A DNA stretch of 64,000 bases from Burkholderiales bacterium (GTDB taxonomy: Bacteria; Pseudomonadota; Gammaproteobacteria; Burkholderiales; Usitatibacteraceae), in NCBI GenBank assembly GCA_025360815.1, contig JANYBL010000035.1:1-64000 (forward strand), written 5' to 3'. Positions within the stretch are counted from its first letter, which is position 1, and each line of letters begins with the position of its first letter. Shown here piece after piece: positions 60,572 through 64,000 of this stretch. The notes below the pieces were generated by a model. It made no database searches. It was not told the DNA's origin and was given only the letters and a program-made list of their open reading frames with translations. The position numbers and the translations under genes were made by a program.

Positions 60572-61530
60572 TTTTCCTTTGATGCGGCACTAATTTCGGA
60601 ATCAGTGGTGTGAGTCGCCGCCTGCAGAATCGCATTGCGCACGACATCGACCGAGTTCCAAGGCAAAAAATGGTTCCGCCCCTCCAGCAAAACTGTCGTA
60701 ACGCACGCGGCTCCAGTGAGGCGCGCTTGCATGTACGCAACATTGGCAACTGGAACGAGATCGTCTTTTGTGCCGTGAACAATAATTATTTTCGCACGAA
60801 TAGCGGGCAATAAGTCCCTCAGCTTTTGCAGCTCGTCCTTGAGCGCAATGAGCTCTGCATTTGCGTTGCGCATCGCGCGCGGCAGAAAAAAACGCACTGG
60901 CGACCAAGCCCCCACCCATTGCATCGGGTGTATCGATTCGAGTCCGGGATCAAGCGACGCGGCGAGCAGTACCACTGCGCTAATACGATTGGGATGCATT
61001 GCCGCAACCTGTGCAACAATCGGGCCGCCAAGCGAATGCCCGAGCAATACAACTTGCCGCCCGTCCTTCGGCAATAACGCCGTTACCGCGTCTGCTTGCG
61101 CCGCCAGACTGGTCACGGCGTCTTCCGGGCTGCTTTGGCCGAAACCGGGCCGATCAAGCGCAATCACTTCCATGCCGGGCGGTGGATAGAGCAAATAGTC
61201 AGCCCAGCCGATCGCTTCACCCGGCGTGCCGTGAACCAGTATTAGCAGCGGTCCGTTCGCGACGCCGCCACGCAGAATACTCAGCTCTTGTTCCGGTTTG
61301 TCAGGCACCCCCTGCATGTTAATGCGCCGCTTTTCGCGCAGCTTGTCGGCAACCGATTCGTCCGCTTGCGGGCCGGGCAAGGAACAACCCAATAGCGTCA
61401 GCACAACGCCAATCGCGCTCCACAGCTTGCTGCGGGCGGGCGCGTGATCCCGGCGGCTAACCAGCCATTTGCCGGTGCGTATGCCGACCTGTTTTCGTGG
61501 CGCAGATGGTGTTTTGTTCTTCAAAGGCAT
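60565..61530 (-). CDS. Alpha/beta hydrolase
   Basis: LVHGTPGEAIGWADYL; LLGHSLGGPIVAQVA; IVHGTKDDLVPVANV; EGRNHFLPWN. Confidence 0.9.
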   Translation of the reverse strand: MPLKNKTPSAPRKQVGIRTGKWLVSRRDHAPARSKLWSAIGVVLTLLGCSLPGPQADESVADKLREKRRINMQGVPDKPEQELSILRGGVANGPLLILVHGTPGEAIGWADYLLYPPPGMEVIALDRPGFGQSSPEDAVTSLAAQADAVTALLPKDGRQVVLLGHSLGGPIVAQVAAMHPNRISAVVLLAASLDPGLESIHPMQWVGAWSPVRFFLPRAMRNANAELIALKDELQKLRDLLPAIRAKIIIVHGTKDDLVPVANVAYMQARLTGAACVTTVLLEGRNHFLPWNSVDVVRNAILQAATHTTDSEISAASKEKC

Positions 61531-61620
61531 GTCGTTTATTCGTTTATCCACATTTATGTCGGCTAAACGATTCATCCCTTACAGAAAACTGTAAGTTCTA
61601 GATGCTTGTCGCGACCAATC

Positions 61621-61660
61621 TTCTTAGAAAACAGTTCAAATTCTTAGAAAACAGTTCAAA
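61621..61660. repeat. Perfect 20-bp tandem direct repeat x2
   Basis: ttcttagaaaacagttcaaa repeated twice back to back. Confidence 0.97.
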
Positions 61661-61703
61661 TTTTCTCAACTGAGCGCGTTCAATCTTACACAAAAGCGCA
61701 AGC

Positions 61704-61727
61704 GCTAAATTTGATGCTAAATTTGAT
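61704..61727. repeat. Perfect 12-bp tandem direct repeat x2
   Basis: gctaaatttgat repeated twice back to back. Confidence 0.95.
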
Positions 61728-61751
61728 CTTAACCATAAGTACGGTCGCCCA

Positions 61752-62519
61752 ATGATGAACACCACTACTGGCAGTAAATCGTTCTTCAAATCATCCGCCA
61801 AATCGGCCTATCAGGCACGCTTAGCAACGACGCCCGTCGAAATTCAATGCGCGCAAGCCCTACGTTTTGAAGTGTTTAATCTGGAACTCAATGAAGGGCT
61901 CTTAGAGTCATTTGACTTCGGCTTAGACGCGGATGCCTTTGATGCTGTTTGTGCGCATCTGATTGTAGAGCACACCGCTACGGGCAAAATTATTGGTACT
62001 TATCGGATGCAAACCGGATTGAGTGCAAAACAACATTTGGGATATTACAGCGAGCGGGAATTTGATTTCGCGCCGTTTGAGCCCATGCGAACCCAGATGC
62101 TTGAGCTGGGACGCGCTTGTATTAGCGCGGACCACCGGAATTTTGCGGTGCTCAATTTGCTTTGGAAAGGTATTGCAAGCTATGCGGAGAATCATGGGAC
62201 GCGTTATTTAATTGGCTGTAGTTCATTGACCAGTCAAGACAAGGCGTTGGGTGCAACTGCATATCAAGCAATGTCTGCTCGCTGGGCGACGAATTCTTGG
62301 CAAACGCGTCCGCAGCCCGGCTTTGAATGCATAGCCACTCCGTCTGGCGAGGCGCCAAAGATTCCGCGCTTACTATCTGCTTATCTTGCCCTAGGCGCCT
62401 CCATTTGCAGCCCGCCAGCGATTGATCGTGCCTTCAAGACGATTGATTTTTTGACGATGCTCGACGTGCATTCACCCAACGTGGTGGCGCTGCAGAAGCG
62501 CGGACGTTTTACTGCGTAG
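61752..62519 (+). CDS. OlsB-like GNAT acyltransferase (ornithine/amino-acid N-acyltransferase family)
   Basis: AQALRFEVFNLELNEG; GKIIGTYRMQT; LELGRACISADHRNFAVLNLLWKGI. Confidence 0.82.
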   Translation: MMNTTTGSKSFFKSSAKSAYQARLATTPVEIQCAQALRFEVFNLELNEGLLESFDFGLDADAFDAVCAHLIVEHTATGKIIGTYRMQTGLSAKQHLGYYSEREFDFAPFEPMRTQMLELGRACISADHRNFAVLNLLWKGIASYAENHGTRYLIGCSSLTSQDKALGATAYQAMSARWATNSWQTRPQPGFECIATPSGEAPKIPRLLSAYLALGASICSPPAIDRAFKTIDFLTMLDVHSPNVVALQKRGRFTA

Positions 62520-62686
62520 GGATATTCGATTTCGCCTGCCGGTGCTGATGCCGGACGTTGATTGCACCGTTCAACGCTAAAAATGCAAAGCGCAAGATGC
62601 AACAGGCAAGGTGTAGCCAAAGCTTAGCTTGGAAATGAAGCTGGCGCGTTTAGTGGCGAAGTAAGTGTTATTCAAAATATAGGATC

Positions 62687-64000
62687 ATGATGCAAACTGA
62701 AAAAAATATTATCGTCGTTGGCGGCGGCTTCGCCGGTACGGCGCTAGCCAAGTCGATTGTGAAAAAGCTGCCCGCTGGTTATCGTCTCGTCATGGTGAGC
62801 GAAGACAGCTACACGACCTTTAACCCGATGCTGGCCGAAGCAGTGGGCGCATCCATCTTTCCCGCGCAAGTTGTCGCGCCGCTTCGCGAAGTATTGTGCT
62901 TGGATGATCCAAGAATGCGCAGCCAATTTGTGATGGGGCAAGTTGCCGCCGTTGACTTACAAAACCAGTTTTTGACCGTTAATAGTTTATCCGGTAAGAC
63001 CAAGGTAAGTTTTGAGCATCTTGTATTCGCATTTGGCAATCGCGCCCGCACGGACCTCATTCCCGGTATGGCTGAGTTTGCGTTGCCCCTCAAAACAGTG
63101 GGCGATGCGATCCATATCCGAAATATTGTATTGCGGCGTTTAGCCAGAATTGAACTTGAAACGGATCCGGTCGTGCGTAAGCGGCTCGGACACTTTGTGG
63201 TGATTGGCGGCGGCTTTTCTGGCAGCGAAGTCGCGGGAGAATTGATGGATTGTTTGCGCAGTATTGTTCCCTTTTACCCGGGTGTAAAAGCGAGGGAACT
63301 TGGCGTTTCGATTATTCAAAACATTGGGCGCTTGCTGCCAGAATTGCCAGAGTTGTTAGCACAAAAAGCCCACAAATCCTTGACCGAACGTGGCGTGCAA
63401 ATCCACTTAAATTTGGGCGCAGCATCCGTAAACGAAAATGGTGTCGTAATGACCAACGGTTTAACGATGGATGCGGGCACAGTCATATCCACCATTGGTA
63501 CCCGACCGAATGCGCTGGCGCAGTTGTTGGCTGATGAATCCGGGATCAAGCTTGAGCGCGGTCGCATCGTCACCAATCCTGATATGCGCCTGCCTGATCA
63601 TCCTAATTTGTGGGCTATCGGTGACTGCGCCTTAACCATGAATGCCCACGACAACCGGCACGCACCGCCAACGGCCCAGTTTGCCAGCCAAGAGGGTAAA
63701 TGCGTTGCTGCCAATATCATTGCCATTATTTCAGGCAAACAAGCCATGCCCCTAAACTATCAACCACGCGGCATGATGGCGACACTGGGTCATATGCGCG
63801 GTGTTGCGCTGGTGTTTGGCGTCCCTGTCTCAGGCTTAGTTGCATGGCTGATATGGAGGGCCTACTACTTGATGTTGATGCCTACATTGGGACGGAAAGT
63901 CCGCATTTACGTCGAGTGGACTTGGGGCATGTTTTTTCGCACTGACATCACGCATCTGCGCTTCAGCCGCAGCGAAGAGCAGATCGATCCGCCGCATAAA
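62687..64000 (+). CDS. NAD(P)/FAD-dependent oxidoreductase, type II NADH dehydrogenase-like (3' truncated by window)
   Basis: MMQTEKNIIVVGGGFAGTALAKSI; VVIGGGFSGSEVAGEL; LWAIGDCALTMNAHDNRHAPPTAQFASQEGK; open to window end. Confidence 0.88.
   Translation, partial: MMQTEKNIIVVGGGFAGTALAKSIVKKLPAGYRLVMVSEDSYTTFNPMLAEAVGASIFPAQVVAPLREVLCLDDPRMRSQFVMGQVAAVDLQNQFLTVNSLSGKTKVSFEHLVFAFGNRARTDLIPGMAEFALPLKTVGDAIHIRNIVLRRLARIELETDPVVRKRLGHFVVIGGGFSGSEVAGELMDCLRSIVPFYPGVKARELGVSIIQNIGRLLPELPELLAQKAHKSLTERGVQIHLNLGAASVNENGVVMTNGLTMDAGTVISTIGTRPNALAQLLADESGIKLERGRIVTNPDMRLPDHPNLWAIGDCALTMNAHDNRHAPPTAQFASQEGKCVAANIIAIISGKQAMPLNYQPRGMMATLGHMRGVALVFGVPVSGLVAWLIWRAYYLMLMPTLGRKVRIYVEWTWGMFFRTDITHLRFSRSEEQIDPPHK

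Overview
The window is gene-dense and mostly housekeeping. It looks betaproteobacterial, from gene content and synteny only; no search was run. Left to right: a 3' fragment of a PilY1-like gene, a TonB-like gene, and two tRNA-Thr genes (CGT, TGT) flanking two pseudopilin genes. Next come a stand-alone integrase-arm-like ORF, dsbD, a split type II secretion locus (gspD/C-like/M-like/L/K on minus, gspJ on plus), and lptC-lptA-lptB-rpoN-hpf-ptsN-hprK-rapZ. A long aa3-type cytochrome oxidase/heme A cluster follows (sco, ctaB, ctaA, SURF1, ctaE, ctaG, ctaD, ctaC), then yacG-zapD-coaE-pilD-pilC-pilB, gpx, hemA-prfA, an MFS transporter, ilvA, rpiA, phoU, yggX, argA, rsmE, an IMPase-like gene, a DUF1501/DUF1800 pair, rlmF and an NRDE-family gene. 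The right end holds a tightly overlapping hydrolase-DedA-ATP-grasp operon divergent from an OlsB-like acyltransferase, then an NDH-2-like gene running off the end. I found no CRISPR array, rRNA, intact prophage or transposon. The best second-look items are the divergent OlsB-like/ATP-grasp region with two different tandem repeats in its shared promoter region, a G4-type GGGGGTTTTC repeat directly after rpiA, the integrase-arm remnant beside tRNA-Thr, the triple-repeat DUF1800 protein, and a stop-interrupted mini-ORF between rpoN and hpf. I see nothing that is clearly a wholly new system.
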